The notes under the pieces were generated by a model. The model saw nothing but the letters and a program-made list of their open reading frames with translations. It was not told the origin of the DNA and did no database searches. The translations under genes and the position numbers were made by a program. Positions 6,520 through 15,178 of a stretch of DNA of 64,000 nt are shown here, in pieces; position 1 is the stretch's first letter, and each line of letters starts with the position of its first letter. This stretch comes from Collinsella sp. MSK.8.10 (GTDB lineage: Bacteria > Actinomycetota > Coriobacteriia > Coriobacteriales > Coriobacteriaceae), in NCBI RefSeq assembly GCF_019041915.1, contig NZ_JAHPYF010000006.1, positions 62,001 through 126,000 of the forward strand. Direction: 5' to 3'.

Positions 6520-7455
6520 TTACAGCTCGGTCACGACAACGCCGTTGTAGACCTCGTCCCAACGATCCATAACCAAGTGGCCAGTCATGGGATCCATGGC
6601 GTTGAGCTTGCCGCAGGTGTTGGCGGTACGCAGCACCGTCTCGTCGTCTGCGCCAGCAGCAATGGCATGCGCGAAGCCTGCGATAGTGGAGTCACCAGAG
6701 CCCGTGGCGTTAACGGCAGGGATATCGGGCGTCTTTGCGCGGAACGCACGGCCGTTGTGGAAGCCAACGGAGCCGGCAGCACCCATGGACACGACGACCC
6801 AGGGGATATCGGAGAAGCGGGCATCAGAGGCGAGCGCGGCGCGGAGCTCGTCCACATCGTCGGTGGTAAAGCTCGTGCCCAGAAGGCCGTTGATCTCGGT
6901 CAGGTTGGGCTTGACCAGCTCGGGCTTAATTTCGGACTTAAGGGCGGCCTCGAGCGAAGCACCCGAGGTATCGAGCAGCACCTTGGCTCCGGCGTTCTCG
7001 GCAATGCCCGTGATCTTGGCATAGTAGTCTGCCTCGACACCGCGGGGCAGCGAACCCGAAATGGTGACGACGTCGGCCTTGCCCGCAAGCTCGGTAAACT
7101 TGGCGGTAAAGGCATCGAGCTCCTCGGGGGCAATTGTCGGGCCACTCTCGAGCAGCTCAGTCTGGTTGCCGGCGTGGAGGATGTTGAGGCAAATGCGAGT
7201 CTCGCCCTTGATGGGCACAAAGTCGTTGTTAATACCGTTGGCGTCCATGAGCTCAGCCATGTAGGCGCCCATGTGGCCGCCGAGCAGACCGGTTGCCACA
7301 ACGTCGTCGCCCAGCTGACCCAGCACACGGGCCACGTTGAGGCCCTTGCCGCCGGCGGTCTTTTCGGGCGTCACGCGGTTGACGTCGTCGATAACGAGCT
7401 CATCGAGCTGATAGCGCGTATCAACAGACGGGTTCATCGTAACGGTGAGGATCAT
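6520..7455 (-). CDS. lacC: tagatose-6-phosphate kinase / 1-phosphofructokinase family (PfkB)
   Basis: 311 residues, PfkB/ribokinase fold. The first signature GGKGLNVAR is at residues 35-43 and the ATP-site signature NATGSGDSTIAG at about 248-259 with catalytic Asp254. GSGDS rather than GAGDS is typical of LacC-type tagatose-6-phosphate kinases, although fructose-1-phosphate kinases are close relatives. In this cluster it would phosphorylate tagatose 6-phosphate made from galactosamine 6-phosphate by AgaS, giving tagatose 1,6-bisphosphate. AAGGAG precedes ATG 7455. Upstream and on the same strand is a LacX-like gene. The matching aldolase is not in the window. Confidence 0.82.
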   Translation of the reverse strand: MILTVTMNPSVDTRYQLDELVIDDVNRVTPEKTAGGKGLNVARVLGQLGDDVVATGLLGGHMGAYMAELMDANGINNDFVPIKGETRICLNILHAGNQTELLESGPTIAPEELDAFTAKFTELAGKADVVTISGSLPRGVEADYYAKITGIAENAGAKVLLDTSGASLEAALKSEIKPELVKPNLTEINGLLGTSFTTDDVDELRAALASDARFSDIPWVVVSMGAAGSVGFHNGRAFRAKTPDIPAVNATGSGDSTIAGFAHAIAAGADDETVLRTANTCGKLNAMDPMTGHLVMDRWDEVYNGVVVTEL

Positions 7456-7514
7456 TTTTAGCTCCTTATCTCGCAGGCTCCTTGTGCCTCGCGATACGAG
7501 TCGACAAAACGGAA

Positions 7515-8396
7515 TTACAGAATCTCAATCGTGAACGAGCGAACGACGGTCTCCTTGGGCTTGGCGACAAGGCAGCCGCGCTTATGCTCAAGCACGTCGT
7601 CCTCATCGGAGCAGGTCGAGAGACCGCCCCAAGGCTCAACCGCCACAAAATCGCCCTCGGGCTTGCTCCACACAATGAGATATGGGAAGCCCTCAAAGCT
7701 CAGGCGGACGCCCTTGTCCTCGCCCTTTTTGGAAAGCGTGACCTGATGGCTCTCGAGCACGTCAAAGATGGTCTCCGCAAAATCGAAGAGCTCGTGCGAC
7801 AGGGGCAGCGTCTTTCCCACCATGGGGTTCTTGGAGCGATTGGTCACGTCAATCAAGCCAGTCGAGGGGACGGCAGTGCAAAGCTCAGCAGCCTCGTCCT
7901 TCTCAAAGCGCAGCTCGTAGTCCGTATAGGCCTCGCCCTCATCGAGCGGACACCTAAATCCGGGATGACCGCCAATAAAGAACGGCATGTCCTCGGTGCC
8001 CTCGTTGGTGACCTCGTAGGAAACGCGCACGGCAGCGTCCTCGAGCGTATAGCGGGCGACAAGCTTAAACGGATACGGATAATCGCTCAGCAGCGCGGCG
8101 TTATCCTCCGAAGCCAGGCACATCGCCAGCTCGTTCTCGCTCTGGCTCAGCAGCTTCCACTCCTGTTTGCGCGCAAACCCATGGCGAGCGAGCTTTACAT
8201 GATGCCCGGCAAACGTCATGGCGTTGTTATCGCGCAAGCCTCCGCAAATCGGGAAGCAAATCGGTGCCTGGCCGGACCACACGGCGGGATCGCCCTGCCA
8301 CAGATACTCGCGACCTCCGGCCTCGATCGAGGTAAACGAACCACCAGCCGTGGACACCTTAATAGAAATCGAATCGTTGGAGAGAGCGTATTCCAT
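7515..8396 (-). CDS. lacX: aldose 1-epimerase family protein, LacX-like
   Basis: 293 residues of galactose-mutarotase fold. Family landmarks include ICFPICGGLRDN, the HGFAR segment with its His, FFIGGHPGFRCPLDEGE with a second His, and 'VAVEPWGGLSTCSDE' near the end. LacX proteins accompany lactose/tagatose-6-phosphate genes in lactic acid bacteria; epimerisation of a sugar or phosphosugar is the likely activity, the substrate unknown. The frame is open to 8432, but ATG 8396 has AAAGGA six bases upstream and starts at the conserved N-terminus. It is 59 bases upstream of lacC and probably cotranscribed. Confidence 0.8.
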   Translation of the reverse strand: MEYALSNDSISIKVSTAGGSFTSIEAGGREYLWQGDPAVWSGQAPICFPICGGLRDNNAMTFAGHHVKLARHGFARKQEWKLLSQSENELAMCLASEDNAALLSDYPYPFKLVARYTLEDAAVRVSYEVTNEGTEDMPFFIGGHPGFRCPLDEGEAYTDYELRFEKDEAAELCTAVPSTGLIDVTNRSKNPMVGKTLPLSHELFDFAETIFDVLESHQVTLSKKGEDKGVRLSFEGFPYLIVWSKPEGDFVAVEPWGGLSTCSDEDDVLEHKRGCLVAKPKETVVRSFTIEIL

Positions 8397-8552
8397 TGCC
8401 CATCCTTTCGAACAACTGCTTTTTGCTCGCAAGTACCCGTCTCGGCCCTAACCAAAGGACAAACCCGCACGTTCATCGATGCGTCCGGTATCCCAGCCAT
8501 GTAACGGGGTACCATACAGACATTGATGCAATTACAGCTGAAAGGCCTTCTT

Positions 8553-9137
8553 ATGCGAACCATCATCCTCTACGCCTCGCGCCATCACGGCAATACGAAA
8601 AAGCTCGTGGACGCCATCGTCGAGGCACACCCCGAGATCGATACCCTCGACGTCAAGGCGCTTGGCAAAAACGAGTACCCCGACCTGCACGAATACCATC
8701 TGATTGGCGTCGCCACGGGCATCTATTACTCCGAGATCGACAAGGACATGGCACGAGTGCTCACGAACGTGCTGCAGCCGCAGGACAAGGTGTTTGGCCT
8801 TATGACCTACGGTGGCAAAAACAAGTGGTACGGCAAGGATATCGATGGCATCTGCCGCATGAGGCAGGCCATCTTTATGGGTGTCTACGGCTGCCCCGGC
8901 TTTGATACGTGGGGGCCGTTCAAACTCGCCGGCGGTGTCCAAAAGGGACACCCAACCGCTGAGGAAATTAAGGGCGCCGTCGACTTCTTCGATAAGATCG
9001 AAGACGAATATGGCGATATCATCGTCGAAGAGTACACCAAGCGCGAGAAGCGTCTAGCATACGAGAAGGAGCATCCTGCAGGAGGCCTGGTGGCCGGCGT
9101 CAAGCGCACGGCAAAGAAGATCGCTAACAAGCTGTAA
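8553..9137 (+). CDS. flavodoxin-like protein
   Basis: 194 residues. The N-terminus MRTIILYASRHHGNTKKLVDAI is the flavodoxin FMN-phosphate loop (S/TxTGNT variant SRHHGNT). Later segments LIGVATGIYYSEI and 'KVFGLMTYGGKNKW' correspond to the 50s and 90s flavin loops, and YGCPGFDTWGPFKLAGG to the C-terminal core. The last 35 residues are a Lys-rich tail. It should be a low-potential electron carrier or an FMN-dependent reductase. ATG 8553 has AAAGG seven bases before it; an upstream ATG at 8523 lacks a site. It is divergent from lacX and the only plus-strand gene in the sugar cluster, so a link to sugar use is doubtful. Confidence 0.85.
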   Translation: MRTIILYASRHHGNTKKLVDAIVEAHPEIDTLDVKALGKNEYPDLHEYHLIGVATGIYYSEIDKDMARVLTNVLQPQDKVFGLMTYGGKNKWYGKDIDGICRMRQAIFMGVYGCPGFDTWGPFKLAGGVQKGHPTAEEIKGAVDFFDKIEDEYGDIIVEEYTKREKRLAYEKEHPAGGLVAGVKRTAKKIANKL

Positions 9138-9168
9138 CTGTAAAGGTGCTTTTGAGCGTTTAACCCAT

Positions 9169-9206
9169 ACGGCGGGTCCGAGCAGATTCGGGCCCGCCGT
9201 CTTTTT
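9169..9206. terminator. bidirectional terminator between flavodoxin and agaA
   Basis: Stem ACGGCGGG(tccg) with CCCGCCGT (9169-9176 and 9193-9200) followed by CTTTTTCT on the plus strand. It ends the flavodoxin message and lies just after the stop of the convergent deacetylase gene. Confidence 0.85.
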
Positions 9207-9212
9207 CTATCG

Positions 9213-10382
9213 TTACTCGGTAAAGGCGTTGCCGACGCTCTGGCCGCCAACATACGTCTCGACGAGGGTAAGCTCATGGTCGAACACGACAAAGTCGGCG
9301 TCGCGACCCGGCATGATGCTGCCGCACTTATCCTCGATGTGCGCGGAGCGTGCCGGCACCTCGGTTGCCATACGAATGGCGATATCGGCGCTGGCGATGC
9401 CCCAGTCGACGATGTTCTTGACGCCCTGGGCAAGCGTGAGCACCGAGCCGGCAATGCTCTTGCCGTCGGCGAGCCAGCACAGGTTGTCCTTCATGATGAC
9501 GTCCATGCCACCACTGGTGTAGCTGCCCTCGGGCATGCCGCCGCAGCCCAGGCAGTCAGTGATGAGCACCGTGTGTTGCCAGCCCTTTGCCTGCAGCAGC
9601 GCCTTGATGGCGGCAGGGTTAACGTGCTTGCCGTCACAGATGATCTCGGCGTAGGTCTCGGGCGTGGACATGGCAGCGCCCACGACACCGGGCTCACGGT
9701 GATGCAGCCCGCGCTGACCGTTATAGGTATGCGTAAAGCAGCTGGCACCGGCGTTGATGGCGGCGATGCACTCATCGTAGGTGGCGTCGGAGTGACCGAT
9801 GCTGGTGACCACACCCTTGGCGTTCAGAGCAGCCGCATAAGCAGCGGCACCGTCGCGCTCGGCCGCCATGGCGCTCTTAACGATGCGACCACCCGCAGCC
9901 TCCTGCCACTGATCGAAGACCTCCTCGGAGGGATCGATGAGGTAAGCGGGGTTCTGCGCGCCCACGTGCTTCATGGTAAAGAAGGGGCCCTCCAGGTAGA
10001 TGCCCTGAATGCGGGCACCGCAGAAGTCGGGGCCGCGACCCTCGTCCGCCTGAGCGATGGCGGCGCAGGCGTCCTTGATCTGCTCGACGCCATCGGTGAA
10101 CGTCGTGGGCAGCCAGCTGGTGGTACCGCGACGGGCGAGCTCGGTCGAGCTGATATCGATGCCCTCGGGATCGTTATCGGTAGTTGAGTGGTTGTAGAAG
10201 CCATGGATGTGAGTATCGACCATACCCGGTGCGATCCACGATCCCGTGTAGTCCTTAATCTCGCAAGAGGGCTCGTCGGCCTGCCAGGCGCCAAAGACGC
10301 CATCCTCGACCATAAGATAGCCGCCCAGTTGCGGGCCTGCCGGCAAGAAGAACTTGTCAGCCTTAATTGCGTACGTGCTCAT
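9213..10382 (-). CDS. agaA: N-acetylhexosamine-6-phosphate deacetylase (AgaA/NagA family)
   Basis: 389 residues of the amidohydrolase TIM-barrel family. Metal ligands and catalytic residues are visible: HIH at 58-60, Glu131 (YLEGPF), His197 (GHSDA), His218 (CFTHTYNG) and catalytic Asp276 (LITDCLG). It removes the acetyl group from N-acetylgalactosamine or N-acetylglucosamine 6-phosphate in the cytoplasm. The neighbouring agaS and mannose-type PTS favour the GalNAc substrate, so agaA rather than nagA is my reading; the sequence alone does not decide. ATG 10382 has GAGGAG five bases upstream. A strong terminator separates it from agaS upstream, so it may have its own promoter or depend on read-through. 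Confidence 0.85.
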   Translation of the reverse strand: MSTYAIKADKFFLPAGPQLGGYLMVEDGVFGAWQADEPSCEIKDYTGSWIAPGMVDTHIHGFYNHSTTDNDPEGIDISSTELARRGTTSWLPTTFTDGVEQIKDACAAIAQADEGRGPDFCGARIQGIYLEGPFFTMKHVGAQNPAYLIDPSEEVFDQWQEAAGGRIVKSAMAAERDGAAAYAAALNAKGVVTSIGHSDATYDECIAAINAGASCFTHTYNGQRGLHHREPGVVGAAMSTPETYAEIICDGKHVNPAAIKALLQAKGWQHTVLITDCLGCGGMPEGSYTSGGMDVIMKDNLCWLADGKSIAGSVLTLAQGVKNIVDWGIASADIAIRMATEVPARSAHIEDKCGSIMPGRDADFVVFDHELTLVETYVGGQSVGNAFTE

Positions 10383-10443
10383 ATGCACTCCTCGCTTCTA
10401 AAGCAGTTGACTGTGGTGATGCTTATACCCAGCTCACGTAAAC

Positions 10444-10480
10444 AAAAAGCGCCCGCCCGCCGTTATGAGCGGACGGGCGC
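10444..10480 (-). terminator. terminator after agaS
   Basis: On the minus strand an 11-bp stem (10480-10470 with 10459-10449, one G-T pair) is followed by TTTTTGTTT. It sits between the agaS stop and the agaA start. Confidence 0.85.
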
Positions 10481-10498
10481 CCTTACAGGGGGACGCGA

Positions 10499-11665
10499 TT
10501 AAGCGGTGAAGGGGTGAATCGTCACGCCCTTAACCACGCGGTTGACCGTGCCAGTGGGGCTCGGCGTGTCGGGCGTGTTGCCCACGCGCACGGAGTTGAG
10601 CAGGCTGATAGCCTGGGCAAACATCACGAACGGCAGAGCAAGGTAGCCCTCGGGAAGTGCCTCGTAGCCCTTAAAGGTGAAGGACTCGCCCTCGTAGACG
10701 GTGGCACCTTCCTGCTGAACGGCGATGGTGTGCTGAGCGATCTCGTCGCCACCGATCTCGTTGAGGATGTCGATGTCGTACTGACGGGTGTAGGCGTCGT
10801 TATTGACGAACACGAAGACGAGCGTCTTATCGTCGACGAAGGACTTAGGTCCATGACGATAGCCCATGGAGGTGTCGTAGGAAGTAGCGACCAGACCGTG
10901 AGCGAGCTCGAGGATCTTGAGCTGGCTCTCCTGGGCAAGGCCACCGAAGGAGCCAGAACCCAAGTAGGTCACGCGGTTGAAGTCGCCAGCCAGGTAATCG
11001 GCGATCTCGGGCTCACGGGAGATGACCTCCTCGCCCATCTTGGCAATCGTCTCGACCCACTCGGCCTTCTGCTCGTCAGAGGCAGTGTCAAAAATAAGGG
11101 TGGAGAGCAGGGTCATGCAGGAATAAGAACCGGTCATGGCGAAGCCCTTGTCGTTGGCGCGCGGGATGAGCAGCGTCAGCGCGTTGGGATCATCGGCAGA
11201 CTCGACGGCGAGCTTGCCCTCGGGAGCGCAGGTGATGTTGAGGAACTTGACGTTGTGGACGAGCTCCTTGGCAACGGCAACGGCGGCAAGGCTCTCGGGG
11301 CTGTTGCCAGAGCGGGCAAAGGAAACCACGAGCGTGGGATCCTCGGCGCGCAGGAAGTCGCGCGGGGCGCTCACGATGTCGGTCGTGGCGATGGGCTTAA
11401 AGTCGTAGAGATCAGTGTTGCCAGCGTGACGCAGGTACGGGGCGCAGGTATCGCCAACGTAGTCGGACGTACCGGCACCGGTGAAGACAACGGACAGACG
11501 ACCCTCGCCCATAGCGCGAGCCTCGGCCAGGAAGGCCTCGATGGCCTCCTTGTTCTCGCGATAGATGTTGAGCGTATCACGCCAAAGCTCGGGCTGCTGA
11601 GCAATCTCGGCCGTGGTGATCTGGGCGCCGAGCTCGGTGAGCTCCTCGACACTCTTCTCGAACAT
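10499..11665 (-). CDS. agaS: AgaS: galactosamine-6-phosphate deaminase/isomerase (SIS domains)
   Basis: 388 residues with two SIS phosphosugar-binding domains, the length and pattern of AgaS. The first domain shows VVFTGAGTSDYVGDT and VSFARSGNSPES (about 55-130), the second YLGSGSFGGLAQESQLKILE and the acid-rich 'SYDTSMGYRHGPKSFVDD' segment. AgaS converts galactosamine 6-phosphate to tagatose 6-phosphate and ammonia. It feeds LacC. ATG 11665 has GAGAGG nearby. Its promoter carries a TATAAT at 11710-11705 and a TGGTAGTAACCA operator at 11728-11739, so repression by the adjacent GntR protein is expected. Confidence 0.9.
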   Translation of the reverse strand: MFEKSVEELTELGAQITTAEIAQQPELWRDTLNIYRENKEAIEAFLAEARAMGEGRLSVVFTGAGTSDYVGDTCAPYLRHAGNTDLYDFKPIATTDIVSAPRDFLRAEDPTLVVSFARSGNSPESLAAVAVAKELVHNVKFLNITCAPEGKLAVESADDPNALTLLIPRANDKGFAMTGSYSCMTLLSTLIFDTASDEQKAEWVETIAKMGEEVISREPEIADYLAGDFNRVTYLGSGSFGGLAQESQLKILELAHGLVATSYDTSMGYRHGPKSFVDDKTLVFVFVNNDAYTRQYDIDILNEIGGDEIAQHTIAVQQEGATVYEGESFTFKGYEALPEGYLALPFVMFAQAISLLNSVRVGNTPDTPSPTGTVNRVVKGVTIHPFTA

Positions 11666-11704
11666 TTCTAATACCTCTCTCTAGAAGTAATCCTCTGACG
11701 TGCA

Positions 11705-11740
11705 ATTATACACTTCGGTTGGTTATCTGGTAGTAACCAG
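11705..11740 (-). promoter_or_regulatory. agaS promoter with dre-like operator
   Basis: Minus-strand TATAAT at 11710-11705. The palindrome CTGGTAGTAACCAG (11727-11740) covers the place of the -35 box. The TGGT-N4-ACCA pattern is that of NagR/DasR-type GntR regulators (dre sites). The same 12-mer recurs upstream of the PTS operon. Confidence 0.7.
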
Positions 11741-11779
11741 TTAAATGCAAAGAATCATCATATGGAAACGATGCGAACA

Positions 11780-12511
11780 CTAGTCGCTACGCTGGTGGTA
11801 AACCTTGTATTTAAACTGATCGGCACGAGCAACCGAGAGTGTGTACTCCACAACCTCGTTTGACTCGTTATACGTAGTCCTGACCAAATCGAGCACAGGC
11901 GAGCCCTCGACAATTCCCAAAAGGTGAGCGTCGGTGGGACGGGCTATGCTCGCATAGAACTCCTCTTCGGCCACGCGTATCTTTTGCTGAAAGTCTTGCT
12001 CAATCACATCGTATAGCGGCTTACGCTCCAGCAGCGGTCGCTTTAGGGACAGAAATTGACGAACTGGTAGATAGCTGCGTTCGACCATCATGGGCATGTT
12101 GTCGGCAGAACGAAGGCGCTTAAGCTTAAAAATGCGATCACCGATACGCAATCCCATATGCTCGGCCAGATTTTTATCGGCCTCCATCTCGCAAAACTCG
12201 AGAATCGTGGTCTCGGGGTCGCGACCCATCGCGCGCATCTGCTCGGTAAAGCTGTAGGACTGCATAAGATTGGTTGCCTTTGCCGAACGGTCGGTCACAA
12301 AGGTACCGCGACCGTGCTGCCGAACCACCAGTCCTAAACGCTCCAGTTCCTGCAGAGCCAGGCGTACCGTAGTACGCGAGAGACCATAGCGCTCCGAAAG
12401 TTCGCGCTCGGAAGGAATCATGTCACCGGCGCGATATTCATGGTCGATCTTTTCGGTCAGAATATCGACCAGCTGATCGTACAGCGGTTGCTTACGCGCT
12501 CCGATCGCCAT
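11780..12511 (-). CDS. GntR-family repressor with UTRA effector domain (NagR/DasR-like)
   Basis: 243 residues. N-terminal winged HTH of GntR type (PLYDQLVDILTEKI then PSERELSERYGLSRTTVRLALQELERLG, about 10-65), ending in 'GRGTFVT', then a UTRA domain (about 85-235) that binds phosphosugars such as glucosamine or galactosamine 6-phosphate. ATG 12511 has GGGAGG six bases upstream. It lies between agaS and the PTS operon on the same strand, with a terminator on its upstream side, and is the obvious regulator of the two TGGTAGTAACCA operators flanking it. Functionally it stands in for AgaR, which in enterobacteria is a DeoR-family protein. Confidence 0.85.
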   Translation of the reverse strand: MAIGARKQPLYDQLVDILTEKIDHEYRAGDMIPSERELSERYGLSRTTVRLALQELERLGLVVRQHGRGTFVTDRSAKATNLMQSYSFTEQMRAMGRDPETTILEFCEMEADKNLAEHMGLRIGDRIFKLKRLRSADNMPMMVERSYLPVRQFLSLKRPLLERKPLYDVIEQDFQQKIRVAEEEFYASIARPTDAHLLGIVEGSPVLDLVRTTYNESNEVVEYTLSVARADQFKYKVYHQRSD

Positions 12512-12596
12512 CCTATCCTCCCTTTTGCTCGAATTCGGCTAACTACCTAGGGTGTTTAGCATTATCTGTCTGCCACACCCGAATCATCAAGAAAAC

Positions 12597-12630
12597 AAAA
12601 GCCGCGCGCTCTTTCGAGCACGCGGCTTTT
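12597..12630. terminator. terminator after the PTS operon
   Basis: Arms AAAAGCCGCG and CGCGGCTTTT (12597-12606, 12621-12630) with an inner GCTC/GAGC pairing. Both strands end in a T run, so it can stop the PTS operon on the minus strand. Confidence 0.88.
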
Positions 12631-12696
12631 AACATACACATGGCTTAAGGGGTCGGGGTGTGAGCCGCGTAGGGACACACCCCTCAAGCTAGAGCC

Positions 12697-13779
12697 TTAC
12701 CAGATGCTCGGCCAGAGACCAAGCGGGCCAGCGCCCAGGATGCCAAGGACGAAGAGCAGGAGAATGCCCTTAGTCGGGGTCCAGCTGTGCTTAGCGAACA
12801 TGTAGTAAAGCAGCAGCGTAAGCATAAGCGGGACGAGCTTCGGGACGATGGTGTTGAGGGTGTCGGCAACAGAGAAGTTGACCGGATCCTCGGTGACGGT
12901 AGCGTAGGTCACGGACTCCATGCCGTTGCCCAGATCGGCGACGCCGCACTTGACCTCGTTGCCGTCGGCATCGGTGGCGGTGAGGGCGTTGCCGTCCTCA
13001 TCGGTCATGGCGATGGTACCGGCCTCAGCGGTCTCGGTATCGATGCCCTCCATACCGGTGAAGTTCTCGGCCTCCTTCTCGGAGACGATCACGGTAGTGG
13101 GAGAGAGGCCACGGGTGGTGCCGTTGGGGATCTGGAGGTTGATCTGGGTGCCACCCATGGTGACGACCAGGCAACCGACGACGAAGACGCCCATGATGGA
13201 AGCGGCACGCGTGAAGGCCTGCATGTTGGCGGTCAGAGCGTCAATAGCGCTGGTGCCAAGCTTGTAGGACCAGTTCATGAGCCAGAAGCGCAGAGCGAAC
13301 TGGACGGCGTTGAAGATCACCAGGAAGATGATCGGCGCAGCGGCGTTGCCGTTGATGGCCATGTTGGAGGTGATGCCGGCCGTGATAGGCACGAGCGTCA
13401 GCCAGAACAGGGCGTCACCGATACCACCGAGCGGGCCCATTGCGGCGACGCGGACGGCGCGGATCGTGGGGATGTCAACCTTGTTCTGCTCGAGCGAAAG
13501 CACGATGCCCATAACAAAGGTGACGAGGAACGGGTGGGTGTTGAAGAACTCCAGGTTGTGGCTCATGGAAGCCGCGAGGTCGTTCTTGTTGGTGTGGATC
13601 TTCTCCAGACCGGGGATGATGGAGTAGAGCCAGCCAGCGGCCTGCATACGCTCGTAGTTGAACGAGGCCTGCAGGAAGCAGGAGCGCCAAGCCATCTTGT
13701 TGAGGGTCTTCTGGTCGAGCTGCGGAGCAGGAGTGAGATCCTCGTAGTGCTCCGGGATCACATACTCATTAGATGCCAT
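12697..13779 (-). CDS. agaD: PTS mannose/GalNAc-type EIID component
   Basis: 360 residues, against about 265-300 for most EIID proteins. The family start 'KTLNKMAWRSCFLQASFNYERMQAAGWLYSIIPGLEKI' and 'VAAMGPLGGIGDALFWLTLVPITAGI' (about 110-136) are clear. The C-terminus has the usual hydrophobic helices. A hydrophilic acidic stretch, about residues 215-300 (for instance IVSEKEAENFTGMEGIDTET), replaces a short loop and accounts for the extra length. EIID forms the membrane channel with EIIC. ATG 13779 has GGAGGT ten bases upstream and overlaps the EIIC gene by 11 bases; it is the last gene of the operon. Confidence 0.9.
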   Translation of the reverse strand: MASNEYVIPEHYEDLTPAPQLDQKTLNKMAWRSCFLQASFNYERMQAAGWLYSIIPGLEKIHTNKNDLAASMSHNLEFFNTHPFLVTFVMGIVLSLEQNKVDIPTIRAVRVAAMGPLGGIGDALFWLTLVPITAGITSNMAINGNAAAPIIFLVIFNAVQFALRFWLMNWSYKLGTSAIDALTANMQAFTRAASIMGVFVVGCLVVTMGGTQINLQIPNGTTRGLSPTTVIVSEKEAENFTGMEGIDTETAEAGTIAMTDEDGNALTATDADGNEVKCGVADLGNGMESVTYATVTEDPVNFSVADTLNTIVPKLVPLMLTLLLYYMFAKHSWTPTKGILLLFVLGILGAGPLGLWPSIW

Positions 13780-14569
13780 CTTCGAAGTCACCTCCGTCAG
13801 AAACAGCTGCACCCTTCAGCTCGGTCTGCTGCTGGAAGTCCCAGAAAGCGATGCCGAAGCCGATGAGAGCGAGGATGAGCAGAGCAGGGGTTGCCAGCGA
13901 ATCGTTGGCAACGGTGATGAGCGCGAGGCCGAAGCCCATGAGGAAGAAGCCCCACATATCGCGGTTCATCATAACCTTGAGCAGGACGGCGAAGCCGACG
14001 AAGCGCATCATGCCGCCTGCAGCGGACAGACCGGTCTGCAGCCAAGTCGGGATGGCAGAAGCGATGGTCTGACCGATGGTAGCGCCAGCGATGAAGAACA
14101 GGGTGACGACGACAGCGAAGATCAGGCCGAGCAGAGCCATGGCGAAGTAGTTCAGGCGCTCGATGCCCTTGGTGTCCGCGTTGTGAGCCATGTTATCGGC
14201 CGTGGACATAAGCGGGGACATAAGCGTGAAGACCAGGGTGACGCCAAGCTGGCCAAGCAGAGCGAACGGAATGGCGAGGCCGACTGCCGCGTTGGGCTCG
14301 AGGCCCGTGGCGATAGCGAGAATGGCTGCCATGATGCCGCCGATGACGGCGTTAGGCGGCTGAGCGCCTCCGATCGGCATGTTGCCGATCGTCATGAGCT
14401 GATAGGTACCACCCACGAGAAGACCGGTGTTGAGGTCGCCAAGGATAAGACCGATGACGGCGCCGGTGACGATGGGCTGATAGAGAGACTCGAGGAAGTC
14501 AAACTGGTCGATTGCCGCGATGAACGTGACGACGAAGACCAGAGCGATCTGGATGATCGAGTATTCCAT
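13769..14569 (-). CDS. agaC: PTS mannose/GalNAc-type EIIC component
   Basis: 266 residues, normal for EIIC of the mannose family. It is hydrophobic throughout, with the family pattern 'AAIDQFDFLESLYQPIVTGAVIGLILGDLNTGLLVGGTYQLMTIGNMPIGGAQPPNAVIGGI' (about 18-75) that lines the sugar path. It acts with EIID to carry and receive phosphate onto the sugar. ATG 14569 has AAAGGAGG upstream. It overlaps the EIID gene by 11 bases and lies 90 bases after EIIB. Confidence 0.92.
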   Translation of the reverse strand: MEYSIIQIALVFVVTFIAAIDQFDFLESLYQPIVTGAVIGLILGDLNTGLLVGGTYQLMTIGNMPIGGAQPPNAVIGGIMAAILAIATGLEPNAAVGLAIPFALLGQLGVTLVFTLMSPLMSTADNMAHNADTKGIERLNYFAMALLGLIFAVVVTLFFIAGATIGQTIASAIPTWLQTGLSAAGGMMRFVGFAVLLKVMMNRDMWGFFLMGFGLALITVANDSLATPALLILALIGFGIAFWDFQQQTELKGAAVSDGGDFEDGI

Positions 14570-14659
14570 CTTGCTCCTCCTTTCAAAATGTATGTACGCA
14601 CTTTGGATATCACGTACAGAACGTCAGGGTTTCACTCCTGACAACGTGGATCACGAGGA

Positions 14660-15142
14660 TTACGAGAAGAGCTTGCTCGTGTCCTCAACAGGCGTGCTCG
14701 GAACGCGCCTGATCTCCAACTCCACCCCCAATTCCTGCAGCTCTTTAAACGCAGCGACATCCTCGTCGTTAACTGCGACGGAGGTGGCGACTTGGCGCTT
14801 TCCTTCCGACATGTGCATGTTGCCGATGTTTACCTTCTTTATAGGCACACCGCCCTTGACGAGCGTAAGCACGTCTTCCGGTGTTTCGGCCACGATGAAG
14901 ATCTTCTGGCGCGGGCTCGCCTTGCCAATGACGTCGATGGTCTTCTGCAGGGAGAAGAAACGCGTAGCGACGCCGGCGGGAGCGGCCATCTTCATGAGGT
15001 TCTGGCGCATGGTGTTGGACGCCACGTCGTCGTTGGCGACGAGGATGAGGTTGGAGCCCAGAGTGGAGTTCCACTGGGTGGCAACCTGACCATGAACCAG
15101 TCGGTTATCGATGCGGGTAAGAAGAATGTTGGGTTCTGCCAT
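14660..15142 (-). CDS. agaB: PTS mannose/GalNAc-type EIIB component
   Basis: 160 residues, cytoplasmic. The phosphorylated residue is His17 in 'TRIDNRLVHGQVATQW', the hallmark of mannose-family EIIB; further family segments are 'LILVANDDVASN' and 'VNIGNMHMSEGKRQVATSV'. It takes phosphate from EIIA and passes it to the incoming sugar. The ribosome site (AAAGGAAG) is about 11 bases from ATG 15142, a little far. It follows yajC by 36 bases. Confidence 0.92.
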   Translation of the reverse strand: MAEPNILLTRIDNRLVHGQVATQWNSTLGSNLILVANDDVASNTMRQNLMKMAAPAGVATRFFSLQKTIDVIGKASPRQKIFIVAETPEDVLTLVKGGVPIKKVNIGNMHMSEGKRQVATSVAVNDEDVAAFKELQELGVELEIRRVPSTPVEDTSKLFS

Positions 15143-15178
15143 GTTGATCAGCTTCCTTTCGATATTTGCTGACGACAG

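Noticed and set aside
10514..11671. 385-codon plus-strand open frame
   Set aside because: Antisense shadow of agaS.
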